Shown here one piece after another: positions 1-8,167 of a stretch of 33,708 nucleotides of DNA. The notes under the pieces were generated by a model. The model was not told the origin of the DNA and did no database searches. It saw only the letters and a list, made by a program, of their open reading frames with translations. A program made the translations under genes and the position numbers. Every line of letters starts with the position of its first letter. Position 1 is the first letter of the stretch. This DNA is from Campylobacteraceae bacterium. Its GTDB lineage: Bacteria; Campylobacterota; Campylobacteria; Campylobacterales; Sulfurovaceae. The DNA is taken from assembly GCA_027055805.1 (NCBI GenBank), contig JALUMR010000077.1, forward strand, positions 1-33,708, written 5' to 3'.

Positions 1-527
1 CAAAACGGCTACTAGAAGTGACCGAATTGAGCCAATTAGCCAAGCGACGACCTAACACACTAAGTGGAGGGCAAAAACAGCGTGTGAGCCTTTGTAGAGC
101 CTTAATGAACCGACCTAAATTGCTACTGATGGACGAACCTCTCTCTGCTCTTGACCCTGCTATGCGTAGCAAACTTCAAAATGAGATACTCCTGCTTCAT
201 AAAGAGTTTGGAACCACCACCATTATGGTGAGTCATGACCCCTCGGAGATTTATCGTTTGGCTTCTCGTGTGCTGGTTTTAGAGCAAGGAAGAGTTATAG
301 ATGATGGTCTGCCTAAAGAGGTGTTGTTAAAAACAAATGGTTCTCAAAAGTTCTCTTTTGAGGGGGAGTTGCTTGAACTTATAAAAGTAGATGTTATGTT
401 TGTGGCTATCGTAGCGATTGGTCAGCAACTCGTAGAAGTGGTACTCTCACCCATGGAAGCCAAAGGGTTAAAAGTTGGAGAAAAAGTTAGCATAAGTACT
501 AAGGCTTTTGCTCCGACTATTGTTTAG
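1..527 (+). CDS. modC: ABC transporter ATP-binding protein, ModC-like (3' part)
   Basis: C-terminal part of an ABC ATPase that runs in from the left edge; the frame is open to the first bases, so the GTG at 18 is probably not the start. Visible are the ABC signature LSGGQKQRV, Walker B with catalytic Glu (LLLMDEPLSALD), and the H-loop His in MVSHD. The last ~65 residues look like a TOBE domain, the small oxyanion-binding fold found at the end of molybdate importers (ModC). The nucleotide-binding signature is certain; assignment to molybdate rather than another oxyanion rests on the TOBE-like tail and short length. The Walker A and substrate-binding/permease partners would lie upstream, outside the window. 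No terminator is evident after the stop; a dispersed repeat begins 67 bp later. Confidence 0.72.
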   Translation, partial: KRLLEVTELSQLAKRRPNTLSGGQKQRVSLCRALMNRPKLLLMDEPLSALDPAMRSKLQNEILLLHKEFGTTTIMVSHDPSEIYRLASRVLVLEQGRVIDDGLPKEVLLKTNGSQKFSFEGELLELIKVDVMFVAIVAIGQQLVEVVLSPMEAKGLKVGEKVSISTKAFAPTIV

Positions 528-594
528 AAATGGGTCGGTATTGATATACTGGGGGCAGTGACTTTCACTCCAAGGGTATTTCTGAGGGGTAGTC

Positions 595-656
595 GCTGTT
601 ATCTATTCCATGGACTAAAGTCCATGCTCCTAAAACACTCAATATGTGAAGTGTAA
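595..656 (+). repeat. Dispersed 62-bp repeat, copy 1, with palindromic core
   Basis: This segment reappears as reverse complement at 14907-14969 with only a few mismatches and one length difference. The core at 609-626 is an 8+2+8 near-palindrome: arms CATGGACT and AGTCCATG around AA. It sits in the short gap between the modC-like stop and the convergent S41 peptidase stop. The compact hairpin and intergenic position just after genes resemble REP/MITE-type elements, but no transposase is adjacent to this copy. Confidence 0.8.
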
Positions 657-659
657 AAC

Positions 660-1988
660 TTATTGACAACTTCCTGTGTCAACATAATGTAGTGCAGCTT
701 TTAACATGCCCTCATTTTTGTCACCCATTTCATGGAATGGGTCGTCATCTATGGTACAGCCTGAAGTGGTTGGAAAGCCTTCAAAGTAATCATAAAAGCC
801 AAGAGAGTTTTTGACTACAAAGTTTATGAGAAAGTAGTAGTAGTTTGCATCGGTTTTTCCACCCATACCTACAGGTTTACCATGTGTTCTGTCACCGATG
901 ATTACAACATTGTCTTCACTAAGGTAAGGTTTCATAGCAGATATAACAAGTTCAGAAGCAGAAGCAGTACCACGTGTGGTTAGAAAGAGAATCTGCTCTA
1001 AATCTAATGAGTTACTATCTTTTTCAAAACGGTATGTTTCATTGTTCTTTTTGTAGTCATCATTCCATGCCAAAGTAAATTGTTCATTTTCGCTTTGGGT
1101 AGTGCTAAGTTTGTCTAAGAGTTTAGAGGCAACTGTAACTGAACCACCACCATTGTAGCGAAGGTCAATAACCAGTTTTTTAATGTTCTCTTTTTTAAAG
1201 TTGTCAAAGGCATCATCTATTTGAGTTACGATGTTCTCTGCACCCATAAATGAGTCTAGGCGAAAGTATCCAACTTTTTCATTTTTAGGGGAGTGAATAA
1301 CTTCTCCTTTGGCAACTTTATAGGTATAGTCACGAGGAGTTACTGAACCAGTACACGTTTCATTGGTGTTTTTACGCTTAACTGTAAAGGTTGCAATTTT
1401 TTCTAACTCTTTACCTGTTTTATATATAGCGTCATGCGTAGCTTTTTTTCCATTAATTTTAGTAATAACATCGGAGCGTTTAAGACCAATTTTGTCAGCA
1501 GGTGAGTCTATTCTTACATAGGTAACATGACATCCAGTGGTTACATCTTGACAGGAAAAACCAAAACCACCAGATTTTTGAGAAGTAAGGTTTCCATAAT
1601 CTTCTTTGGTCATAGCAAAACTCCATCTATCTTTACTGTTTTTTAGGTCATCAATAAGTGCTTGAGGTGAAGTGTAGTTGGAGTAGTCAAAATTTTTGAC
1701 TGTTTCATCTGCCCAGTAGTACTCTGTTTGAAAAAGTTCATAAATACCTTTTTTGTCAAAGGCTAAAGGTGTGGTAGAAAAAGTTGGATTGTTTGCTAGT
1801 AAAATTTTTGGTTCGTTTATAGGGTTATTTATGGAAAAAGTCTCTATATCTGTCTTAGAAAAAATGTTTACACTTGTTGTAGGTTGGCAACTCATTTTAC
1901 TGTCTTTATATTTAGAGCTTGAACTACCTCCACCCCCACAAGCCGTGAAGAGTAGAATGGTAGTTAGTAGTGTTATTCGTAAATTCAT
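660..1988 (-). CDS. S41 family (C-terminal-processing-like) serine peptidase, lipoprotein
   Basis: 442 aa. A type II signal peptide ends in the lipobox LFTAC, giving lipidated Cys17, followed by a Gly/Ser linker; the protein should be anchored in a membrane facing the periplasm. A PDZ-like segment spans about residues 140-205 (GFGFSCQDV through RSDVITKING). The peptidase core includes the LVIDLRYNGGG strand (272-282), the nucleophile in GTASASE (Ser345) and the general-base Lys in THGKPVG (Lys371), the Ser/Lys dyad of S41 peptidases. The many extra Cys residues suggest disulfides in the exported protein. The substrate cannot be told; the family trims or degrades C-termini of exported proteins. 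It has its own promoter (2021-2026) and an AGGA ribosome site before ATG. The 3' end faces the modC-like gene. Confidence 0.85.
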   Translation of the reverse strand: MNLRITLLTTILLFTACGGGGSSSSKYKDSKMSCQPTTSVNIFSKTDIETFSINNPINEPKILLANNPTFSTTPLAFDKKGIYELFQTEYYWADETVKNFDYSNYTSPQALIDDLKNSKDRWSFAMTKEDYGNLTSQKSGGFGFSCQDVTTGCHVTYVRIDSPADKIGLKRSDVITKINGKKATHDAIYKTGKELEKIATFTVKRKNTNETCTGSVTPRDYTYKVAKGEVIHSPKNEKVGYFRLDSFMGAENIVTQIDDAFDNFKKENIKKLVIDLRYNGGGSVTVASKLLDKLSTTQSENEQFTLAWNDDYKKNNETYRFEKDSNSLDLEQILFLTTRGTASASELVISAMKPYLSEDNVVIIGDRTHGKPVGMGGKTDANYYYFLINFVVKNSLGFYDYFEGFPTTSGCTIDDDPFHEMGDKNEGMLKAALHYVDTGSCQ

Positions 1989-2020
1989 ATTGTTTCCTGT
2001 AGTATTATTTATCTATAAAT

Positions 2021-2026
2021 ATTATA
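2021..2026 (-). promoter_or_regulatory. -10 element for the S41 peptidase gene
   Basis: On the minus strand the hexamer reads TATAAT, about 33 bases upstream of the ATG at 1988, leaving a leader of roughly 25 nt. The gap to the upstream HerA-like gene is only 49 bp, so read-through is also possible. No clear -35, as is usual for this phylum. Confidence 0.55.
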
Positions 2027-2037
2027 CAGGAGAAGTT

Positions 2038-4353
2038 TTAAACCACCCAAACCAAAGAGAGTTCATCGACATGAATGTCACTTTTTCTTGGTTTCATGTT
2101 TGACTCTTGAATGGTCACATTCTCTACATCGTATTTTAAAGAGAGTTCATCTATTTTATCTTCTAACTCTTCTGCTAAAAGTTCTATCTCCTCGTGTAGT
2201 TCGGCTAGTGCTTCTTCGGCTCTTCCTATGTCTCCACGCTCTTTGTAGGCACGACTTCCACGGGAAAAGGCATGACCAAGTTTGGCTGTTGATGTTCGAC
2301 CGAACAAGGCTCCTAAAATAGCAATACCTGTATCAACCATAGACTTACTTGCATCGGCTTCTTCTTTCGCTACTTTGTCTTGGGCTCTTTGTAGGCGTTT
2401 TAGAAGGGTTTTTTCTTTCTTTTCATAACGCTCTTGAAGCTTATCTATCTCTTGCTCTTTCTTGTCATCTAGTTGGTCTTTTATGCGTACTTTAAAATCA
2501 CCCAAACTCTCATAAGGCAGAGATGAGAGACGTGGTGAGGTACATCTAAAAGTCTTTAAACGTTTGGTTCTATATACCCAATCAATTAATGATTTTTTGC
2601 TCTTTTTTAAATCTTTATCCATAGCTATATCATTACTTAAAGGAGCAAATGAAGCATTACTTGGTTCTGAGTCGGAAAATTGTGGACACTCATCCATATT
2701 TTGGGCATTGTTCCAGTCTAACTTCTCATCTTCATAAAGTTCAAGGTTTAGACAGAGAGTTTCATTTTCATCAATACCTTTAGAGGCGTTAAAGTAGTGA
2801 AGCTCTACCTTTCCTTGTAGGGTGGCTCTAAAGTTGTTTTGACCTGTAACGTCCATGGCAAATTTTTGGTCGATGCTTTTGTCAATATTTACAAAGCTTT
2901 CAAAACCATCCTCTTTGACAGTTTTACTCATAAGTGTTTGAGGTGTAGCAGATTTTTTAGCAGCCATAAGTTTTGAGATTTCAGTAGCTTTTAGAGGACC
3001 TTTTAGGTAAGACATTACCCAACGCGTAGAGAAGACGCGTATGTCATCAAGGTGAGCAGACTTTAGGAAGAATGTACGTTTTTGTAGGTTGGCAAGTAGG
3101 TCTTTGATTTCTGATTTAGAGTAAGAAGCCCCAACTTTACCACCTAGACCGTCGATAACACGCTCAATATCTTGTGCTGTTTGTAGACGACCAATAAACC
3201 ATGTACCAATGTTTGAAAGCCCCTTGTAGTCCAAGTCAACAGGGTTTTGTGTACTGAGTATGATACCCACACCAAAGGCACGAGCTTGTTTAAGAAGTAG
3301 AAGCATAGGTTCTTTTGATGGTGGGTTTTTACTTGGTGGGAAGTAACCGTAAATCTCATCCATATAGAGTAGGGCTTTAAGTGCCGATGTTCCTGACTGT
3401 CTTCTCATCCATGCGATGTATTTATTAAGTAAGAGTGTTACAAAAAACATACGTTCGGCATCAGAGAGATGAGCAATGGAGAATATGGCTACTTTTGCTT
3501 TACCATTTTCATCGTAAAGTAGCTTTTGAATGTCCAAGTCTTCACCTTGTAGCCATGATGAAAATGTAGGAGAAGCAATAATAGAGTTGAACTTAGTAGC
3601 CAATGTAAAACGCTTATCTTGAGGGTAAAAAGCCTCCAAAGGTAAAACACCTATTTTGTCAAATGAAGGAGAGATAATATCGCCTATCAGTGCTTCTAAA
3701 GAGATACTTTTCCCTGCCATCCATTTGTTTGCCAGTATTTGTGCAATGAGTAGGTACTCTTTCGAGCTTACAGGGTCTGCCTCTATTTTGACCAATGAAA
3801 GAAGAGAAGACACGGTACTTTTTAAGTAGGAGGCAAAGGTGTCAGAGTCGTTTAAAACTTCAGCTGGAGGTGCTTCAAGTGAACCTAAAATATTTACAGA
3901 GATACCAGAAGAACTCCCAGGGGTATAGATGCTCTTCTCTACGGCATGAAGTTTGGCTACACGACTTCTGTCTTGAAAGTCACGTTCTATGCCCTGCTCC
4001 CACATGGTTGCAATATCTGCTGCATAGGTAGCAACATCTTTCTCTTTACTTCTTGCTTCATCTTCTACCCAAGGTTCAAAGTTTTTTGGGTTGAAAGTAG
4101 GGTCAGTTAAAAGCAGGTTTCCCATGTCTCCCTTTGGGTCGATAAGAATGGAAGGAATATTGTCTATGGCAGCCTCTTCTATGAGACCAATACCCAAACC
4201 AGTTTTACCAGAACCTGTCATACCTATGATGGCAGCATGGGTTGTAAAGTTTTTATTTTTTAGTAGAGTGAGTGTTTCACTAGGTTTTTGCGTGGTTTTG
4301 TCGATGTCTCGACCGAGGTAAAAGAGTCCAATTTTTTCATAGAGGTTTGTCAT
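2038..4353 (-). CDS. HerA/VirB4-like ATP-binding protein (DUF87/DUF853 type)
   Basis: 771 aa. Walker A GMTGSGKT at residues 44-51; Walker B ALLYMDE at 327-333; a sensor-like STQNPVDLDY at 367-376 and a possible arginine finger in GRLQ near 389. This is the layout of HerA-FtsK superfamily ATPases, which form rings that translocate nucleic acid or protein. The C-terminal third is different: charged coiled coil around 615-670, a short Gly-rich hydrophobic patch (AILGALFGR), then a second coiled coil around 710-745. No signal peptide or convincing membrane helix, so probably cytoplasmic. No NurA-type nuclease partner is adjacent, which sets it apart from DNA-end-resection HerA pairs. Role unknown. 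ATG start with AAGGA eight bases upstream and a promoter at 4384-4389. Confidence 0.75.
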   Translation of the reverse strand: MTNLYEKIGLFYLGRDIDKTTQKPSETLTLLKNKNFTTHAAIIGMTGSGKTGLGIGLIEEAAIDNIPSILIDPKGDMGNLLLTDPTFNPKNFEPWVEDEARSKEKDVATYAADIATMWEQGIERDFQDRSRVAKLHAVEKSIYTPGSSSGISVNILGSLEAPPAEVLNDSDTFASYLKSTVSSLLSLVKIEADPVSSKEYLLIAQILANKWMAGKSISLEALIGDIISPSFDKIGVLPLEAFYPQDKRFTLATKFNSIIASPTFSSWLQGEDLDIQKLLYDENGKAKVAIFSIAHLSDAERMFFVTLLLNKYIAWMRRQSGTSALKALLYMDEIYGYFPPSKNPPSKEPMLLLLKQARAFGVGIILSTQNPVDLDYKGLSNIGTWFIGRLQTAQDIERVIDGLGGKVGASYSKSEIKDLLANLQKRTFFLKSAHLDDIRVFSTRWVMSYLKGPLKATEISKLMAAKKSATPQTLMSKTVKEDGFESFVNIDKSIDQKFAMDVTGQNNFRATLQGKVELHYFNASKGIDENETLCLNLELYEDEKLDWNNAQNMDECPQFSDSEPSNASFAPLSNDIAMDKDLKKSKKSLIDWVYRTKRLKTFRCTSPRLSSLPYESLGDFKVRIKDQLDDKKEQEIDKLQERYEKKEKTLLKRLQRAQDKVAKEEADASKSMVDTGIAILGALFGRTSTAKLGHAFSRGSRAYKERGDIGRAEEALAELHEEIELLAEELEDKIDELSLKYDVENVTIQESNMKPRKSDIHVDELSLVWVV

Positions 4354-4383
4354 CAGTATATCCTTAAAAATTTAAGTTCAATT

Positions 4384-4389
4384 ATTATA
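4384..4389 (-). promoter_or_regulatory. -10 element for the HerA-like ATPase gene
   Basis: Minus strand TATAAT about 30 bases before the ATG at 4353, giving a leader of roughly 24 nt that contains the AAGGA ribosome site. It lies just downstream (minus sense) of the hairpin set at 4416-4515. Confidence 0.6.
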
Positions 4390-4415
4390 CTGTATGTGAG
4401 ATTTAAAAACAAGGG

Positions 4416-4515
4416 AAGGTATCTTATTCGTTAAGAAGATACCTTTGAAAAGTTTTTTATGATTTGGGAGAATTATAAGGGTTATTTCGATTTAAAAATC
4501 AAGTATCTTCTTAAC
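4416..4515 (-). other. Three complementary segments able to form two alternative hairpins
   Basis: Segment A (4416-4425) pairs perfectly over 10 bp with part of segment B (4436-4445). Segment B (GTTAAGAAGATAC, 4430-4442) also pairs perfectly over 13 bp with segment C (4503-4515). A:B and B:C cannot form together. Read on the minus strand, downstream of the yeiH stop at 4601, C comes first, then B, then A, followed by a T5 run; B:A could act as a weak terminator and C:B as its competitor. Function not shown. Confidence 0.5.
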
Positions 4516-4600
4516 TAAGGACAGTTTAACAAAGAGAATCTTTATTAAACCTTATTTTTTTAAATTATTTTAATAAAAACAGTTAATATTAATTTATATA

Positions 4601-5665
4601 TTAAAAAACTTGACAAATAAGCTTAGTAATTACAAATCCACCGACTACTAACCAAATAAACATTCCTAATGCCGTATAGACAGGAGCCAATCCTAAACCT
4701 TTAAATTTGGCAAAACGTGTACCCATACCAAGTGCTGTCATTGCCATGGTAAGCAAGAAGGTATCAACAATGTTAATATTGCTAACAATACTTTCAGGTA
4801 CTAAGTGAAATGAATTAAAAGCAGCCACCCCAATAAAGTAAACAGCAAACCAAGGAATGACCAACTTCACATCGGCACCTTCTCCACCCTCTTTTTTAGC
4901 TTGATAACTAAGGTAGAGACCAAGAACTATAAGCATAGGTGCAATCATAATAACTCTGGTCATCTTAACGATAACAGCTGAGTTTGCCATTTCTACAGGT
5001 GCATTGGGTACAGAAGCTGGAACAGCAACAACTTGCGCAACTTCATGAATGGTTCCACCAACATAGATACCAAACTCACGAGGTGACATGTGAAGAAAAC
5101 CAGTTGCATGTTCAATAATGGTTGTGTAGAGTACAGGGTACAAGAACATTGAGATGGTACCAAAAAGAACCACCATAGAGACAGCAATGGCTGTTTTATG
5201 CTCTTCAGCTTTAAGTACAGGCTCTGTTGCTAAAACAGCAGCAGCACCACAAACGGCAGCTCCAGCTGCAGTTAACATAGAGGTATCTTTTTCCATACCA
5301 AAGATTTTACTTCCTAACCATGTACCAAGTACAAAAGTAGTTGAGAGCATAATTAGTGAAACTAAAAATCCTTCAACGCCAACTTCCATGATTTGTTGGA
5401 ATGTAATTCTAAAACCATAAAGAACAATGGCAAAACGTAAAATCTTTTTACCTGAAAATGTAATTCCACTCTCCCAAGCAGTTGGTAGTTTGTTGTGTAG
5501 AGTATTGGCATAAAAAATACCCATTACAATACCAATAACAAGAGGGGAAAGACCCAACTTATGGATAGGAGCTAAACCTGCAATAAAAGTAGCAGCAGCA
5601 GCAAAGATAGCAACAAAGATGATACCACTAAGAGTACCTGCACGTTTTTCTGGTGAAAATGCCAT
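4601..5665 (-). CDS. yeiH: YeiH/UPF0324 family membrane protein (putative sulfate exporter family)
   Basis: 354 aa with about ten hydrophobic segments, so an inner-membrane transporter-like protein. The family is recognisable from PLVIGIVMGIFYANT, the LRFAIVLYGFR segment and the Gly/Ala-rich stretch AAGAAVCGAAAVLATEP, which is hallmark-conserved in UPF0324 proteins; the mid-protein GGTIHEVAQVVA is also typical. Members are annotated as putative sulfate exporters, but the transported substrate is poorly established; in a sulfur-metabolising bacterium export of a sulfur oxyanion would fit (inference). Monocistronic by context: terminator upstream at 5748-5780, own -10 at 5693-5698, AAGGA before ATG, and a 247-bp gap downstream. 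Confidence 0.85.
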   Translation of the reverse strand: MAFSPEKRAGTLSGIIFVAIFAAAATFIAGLAPIHKLGLSPLVIGIVMGIFYANTLHNKLPTAWESGITFSGKKILRFAIVLYGFRITFQQIMEVGVEGFLVSLIMLSTTFVLGTWLGSKIFGMEKDTSMLTAAGAAVCGAAAVLATEPVLKAEEHKTAIAVSMVVLFGTISMFLYPVLYTTIIEHATGFLHMSPREFGIYVGGTIHEVAQVVAVPASVPNAPVEMANSAVIVKMTRVIMIAPMLIVLGLYLSYQAKKEGGEGADVKLVIPWFAVYFIGVAAFNSFHLVPESIVSNINIVDTFLLTMAMTALGMGTRFAKFKGLGLAPVYTALGMFIWLVVGGFVITKLICQVF

Positions 5666-5692
5666 AACAATCCTTTTTATAAAATTGTTGAA

Positions 5693-5698
5693 AGTATA
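5693..5698 (-). promoter_or_regulatory. -10 element for yeiH
   Basis: Minus strand TATACT about 28 bases before the ATG at 5665, after the terminator of the upstream gene and within a very AT-rich stretch. Confidence 0.5.
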
Positions 5699-5747
5699 CT
5701 CTTTTTATGATGATAATAAAAATAAATTTGATTGATGTCTTTTATCA

Positions 5748-5780
5748 AAAAAAAGAGCTACAAGCTGTAGCTCTTTTTTT
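5748..5780 (-). terminator. Rho-independent terminator of the beta-propeller gene
   Basis: Perfect 15-bp stem (5748-5762 with 5766-5780) around a 3-nt loop, with A-tract on one side and T-tract on the other, so it can work in both directions. It overlaps the stop codon of the minus-strand gene ending at 5779 and insulates it from yeiH. Confidence 0.9.
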
Positions 5781-7401
5781 ATTTTATAAGCTCTCTCATT
5801 CTTCTTATATATTCAGAGTTTGTTAGTCCATCATAATTGTTATGTCTATCACTGTTTCCATCTTCTTGAGCTGTATCTGTTTGAGTATTTGAGAATATTT
5901 CATCGTATCCATCTTCTTTTGCAGGTGCAGGGATGTTACAGTTAACTGCAATGTTTGGATAGAAATTTCCTTGAATTGGTACACCTCCTGTTCTAACAGA
6001 TTTATCGACTACTAATTTATTTAAGTCAACACGGAAGAATTGCCCACCATCTGTCCAAAAGTTGTAGTAGTAGTTACCACTTTCATCTATATATTGTGAA
6101 TGTGATGTAGTAATTGAAGTAATATCTTCATTTGGGAAATTTAATGGAATATTTTTAATAAATTTGTGTTTTTTATAATTAATAGCTGTAACAAATTTAT
6201 CTTTATGATTAGTTACTATAGCTATTCCTTTTTGTTTTGAAAAAGCAACATGACCAGCACCATAACCTGTTTTTATAAAGTTAACAACCCTCATGCTAAA
6301 TGAGTTAAGCACAAATACACCACCTGGTGCAAGTTTACCATTAACAAAAGTTGCTCCTACAGGGGCATAAAGATATCTTCTATCTGGTGTTATAAATAGA
6401 TTGTGTCCATTGATACCTTCTATTTTAGTTCTACCTTGAGATGGTTGGAATATTGGCAATCTTGGGAATAGTCTATTCTCTTGAATATCATTATTATCAG
6501 ATGCAAAATTATGACTATAATAAACTAGTTTTTTAAATTTGATTTTAATAAGTCTTGAACCTATTTTTCTATATTTATAAACACCAGCTATCTTTTCTCT
6601 ATCTCCAGTACTCTCTGTACTTCCATAGAATGTATGATTATATCTACCTTTATTTTTAGGTATTAGCTGATGTAAAGATGTATCTGTTTTTAATGTTTGA
6701 ACTAAATGAGTTTTCCATTGATTTTTATGTTTTTTTATTCCATAAATGTGTAGTAATCTATTTGACCTATCTAAAATGGCAAAAGTTTTAGAGTCAATCC
6801 AGATAGGGTGACCTGAAACTTGGTCTCCACCAAAGTCATATGTATTACACTTGAGATTAGGTATATCATTATCGGCATAAAGGCCATCGTATGGAGGTAA
6901 AATATTAGGTTTATTACAGGTTGTATTGAATCCAGCTTTTCCTACAAGTTTAAGAGAAGTGGCATCTATAAGTACTGCAGCAGGTCTATCTCTTGAGTTT
7001 AGAAGGACTAAGTTGTATTTTTCATTATATGCATCAGCAGAGCGAGGTCTAAATGGGAGACGGATTTTCTTTACAAAATTTCCTGATTTGATATCTCTTA
7101 TGGTTACAAAATTTGAACCCTTTGCTACCATCATCAGATAATTCGCTTTATCTACTGGTCCCATAACATCAGCGTGATGATTAAGTGAGCCTTCAACCTC
7201 TCTAGTATCTAAAAGTTCCATAGTTTTGTAGTTGAGTGTAATCAATCTATTATGAGGATCATGCTCATCTGCAAAGTGTACAATGTTCTTTTTGTAGTTT
7301 ACGACACACTCTTTATCATTTTCAAGGGCAAAACTACTTGTTACTGTACTTATACAAAACAAAGTAATTAAACTTACTCTTTTAATGTTTTTCATTATCA
7401 A
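5779..7401 (-). CDS. Exported YVTN/YncE-like beta-propeller protein
   Basis: 540 aa with a Sec signal peptide cleaved near residue 25 (TVTSSFA then LENDKE). The rest is a series of four-stranded blade-like units of about 45-60 residues (for example RRYLYAPVGATFVNG and GGVFVLNSFSMRVV), as in YncE/YVTN and heme d1/N2OR-type propellers. Histidines recur in similar contexts: LNHHADV (75-76), SGHP (198), NGHN (333), AGHV (384), TSHSQ (434), which could line a central cofactor or metal site (inference). Four Cys (near 162, 185, 488 and 32) could form disulfides. The C-terminus is acidic and polar with no anchor, so probably a soluble periplasmic or secreted protein. Exact function unknown. Single gene with strong terminator. 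Confidence 0.65.
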   Translation of the reverse strand: MIMKNIKRVSLITLFCISTVTSSFALENDKECVVNYKKNIVHFADEHDPHNRLITLNYKTMELLDTREVEGSLNHHADVMGPVDKANYLMMVAKGSNFVTIRDIKSGNFVKKIRLPFRPRSADAYNEKYNLVLLNSRDRPAAVLIDATSLKLVGKAGFNTTCNKPNILPPYDGLYADNDIPNLKCNTYDFGGDQVSGHPIWIDSKTFAILDRSNRLLHIYGIKKHKNQWKTHLVQTLKTDTSLHQLIPKNKGRYNHTFYGSTESTGDREKIAGVYKYRKIGSRLIKIKFKKLVYYSHNFASDNNDIQENRLFPRLPIFQPSQGRTKIEGINGHNLFITPDRRYLYAPVGATFVNGKLAPGGVFVLNSFSMRVVNFIKTGYGAGHVAFSKQKGIAIVTNHKDKFVTAINYKKHKFIKNIPLNFPNEDITSITTSHSQYIDESGNYYYNFWTDGGQFFRVDLNKLVVDKSVRTGGVPIQGNFYPNIAVNCNIPAPAKEDGYDEIFSNTQTDTAQEDGNSDRHNNYDGLTNSEYIRRMRELIK

Positions 7402-7540
7402 TTCCTATTTTTTATATATTCTAAATAATGCATTAAATAGAATATAAAATAATATCACATCACAACTTATAATACTATAAAACAAAATAAAATAAAATAT
7501 AATATAACACAACAATGGATGTATTTAAATATTGTTTTGA

Positions 7541-7546
7541 TACAAT
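7541..7546 (+). promoter_or_regulatory. -10 element for coaE
   Basis: TACAAT 20 bases before the ATG at 7566, with GGGAG ribosome site between. It lies in a 164-bp divergent intergenic region that is extremely AT-rich (runs of AAAAT/ATAAT units around 7480-7510). Confidence 0.5.
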
Positions 7547-7565
7547 TTCTTAAAAAGAGGGAGTT

Positions 7566-8165
7566 ATGATAAATTTTAAATATGCTATAGTCTTAACAGG
7601 TGGGATTGCTACAGGTAAAAGTACCGTAGCTAATTTTTTTGTTTCAGATGAATTTACGGTAATAGATGCCGATAAAGTTGCTCATGAAATGTTAGCGTTA
7701 CATCAAGAGAAAATAGCAGAACTTTTTGGTGATAATTATATTAAAGAAGGAAGAGTCGATAGAAAAGCTTTGGGAAGTTTAATTTTTTCTAATAAAGAAG
7801 AGAAGTTACGTTTAGAGGGACTTTTACACCCTTTAATATTTGAAGAGATAAAAAAACAAGCCAGTGAACAAGATAAACTTAAAAAGCCTTATTTGATTGA
7901 TATTCCACTCTTTTTTGAGAGCAAACGTTATCCTATTGAAAAAAACATTGTTGTTTATACCCCTAGATATAAACAGTTGGAGCGTTTAATGGAGCGTGAT
8001 GGTTCGAGTATAAAAGAGGCACAACAGCGTATAGCCTCTCAAATAGATATAGAAGAAAAGAAACACTTAGGAACTTATATTATTAACAATTCACAAGATT
8101 TGAAACATCTTCAGCAGGAGTATGATAGAATTAAAAAGGAAATATTAGATTCTTTTAAGGGGTAG
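7566..8165 (+). CDS. coaE: Dephospho-CoA kinase
   Basis: 199 aa, full length for the family. CoaE phosphorylates the 3'-hydroxyl of dephospho-CoA, the last step of coenzyme A synthesis, in the cytoplasm. P-loop TGGIATGKST at residues 11-20, followed by VIDADKVAHEML (family motif with the substrate-binding Asp), and DIPLFFES, the conserved segment after the CoA-binding helix. Start chosen by GGGAG seven bases upstream. The following L,D-transpeptidase gene begins two bases after the stop, so the two are co-transcribed. Confidence 0.93.
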   Translation: MINFKYAIVLTGGIATGKSTVANFFVSDEFTVIDADKVAHEMLALHQEKIAELFGDNYIKEGRVDRKALGSLIFSNKEEKLRLEGLLHPLIFEEIKKQASEQDKLKKPYLIDIPLFFESKRYPIEKNIVVYTPRYKQLERLMERDGSSIKEAQQRIASQIDIEEKKHLGTYIINNSQDLKHLQQEYDRIKKEILDSFKG

Positions 8166-8167
8166 CC

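Noticed and set aside
3144-3359. Minus-strand 71-codon ORF inside the HerA-like gene
   Set aside because: Shadow frame of the larger gene with no own signals; the same holds for the other short overlapping frames in coding regions.
4091-4321. Plus-strand 76-codon ORF opposite the HerA-like gene
   Set aside because: Antisense shadow with no ribosome site and low-complexity composition.
7430-7515. AT-rich repeats (AAAAT/ATAAT units) as a possible replication or tandem-repeat feature
   Set aside because: No regular period or DnaA boxes; best explained as AT-rich divergent promoter DNA.
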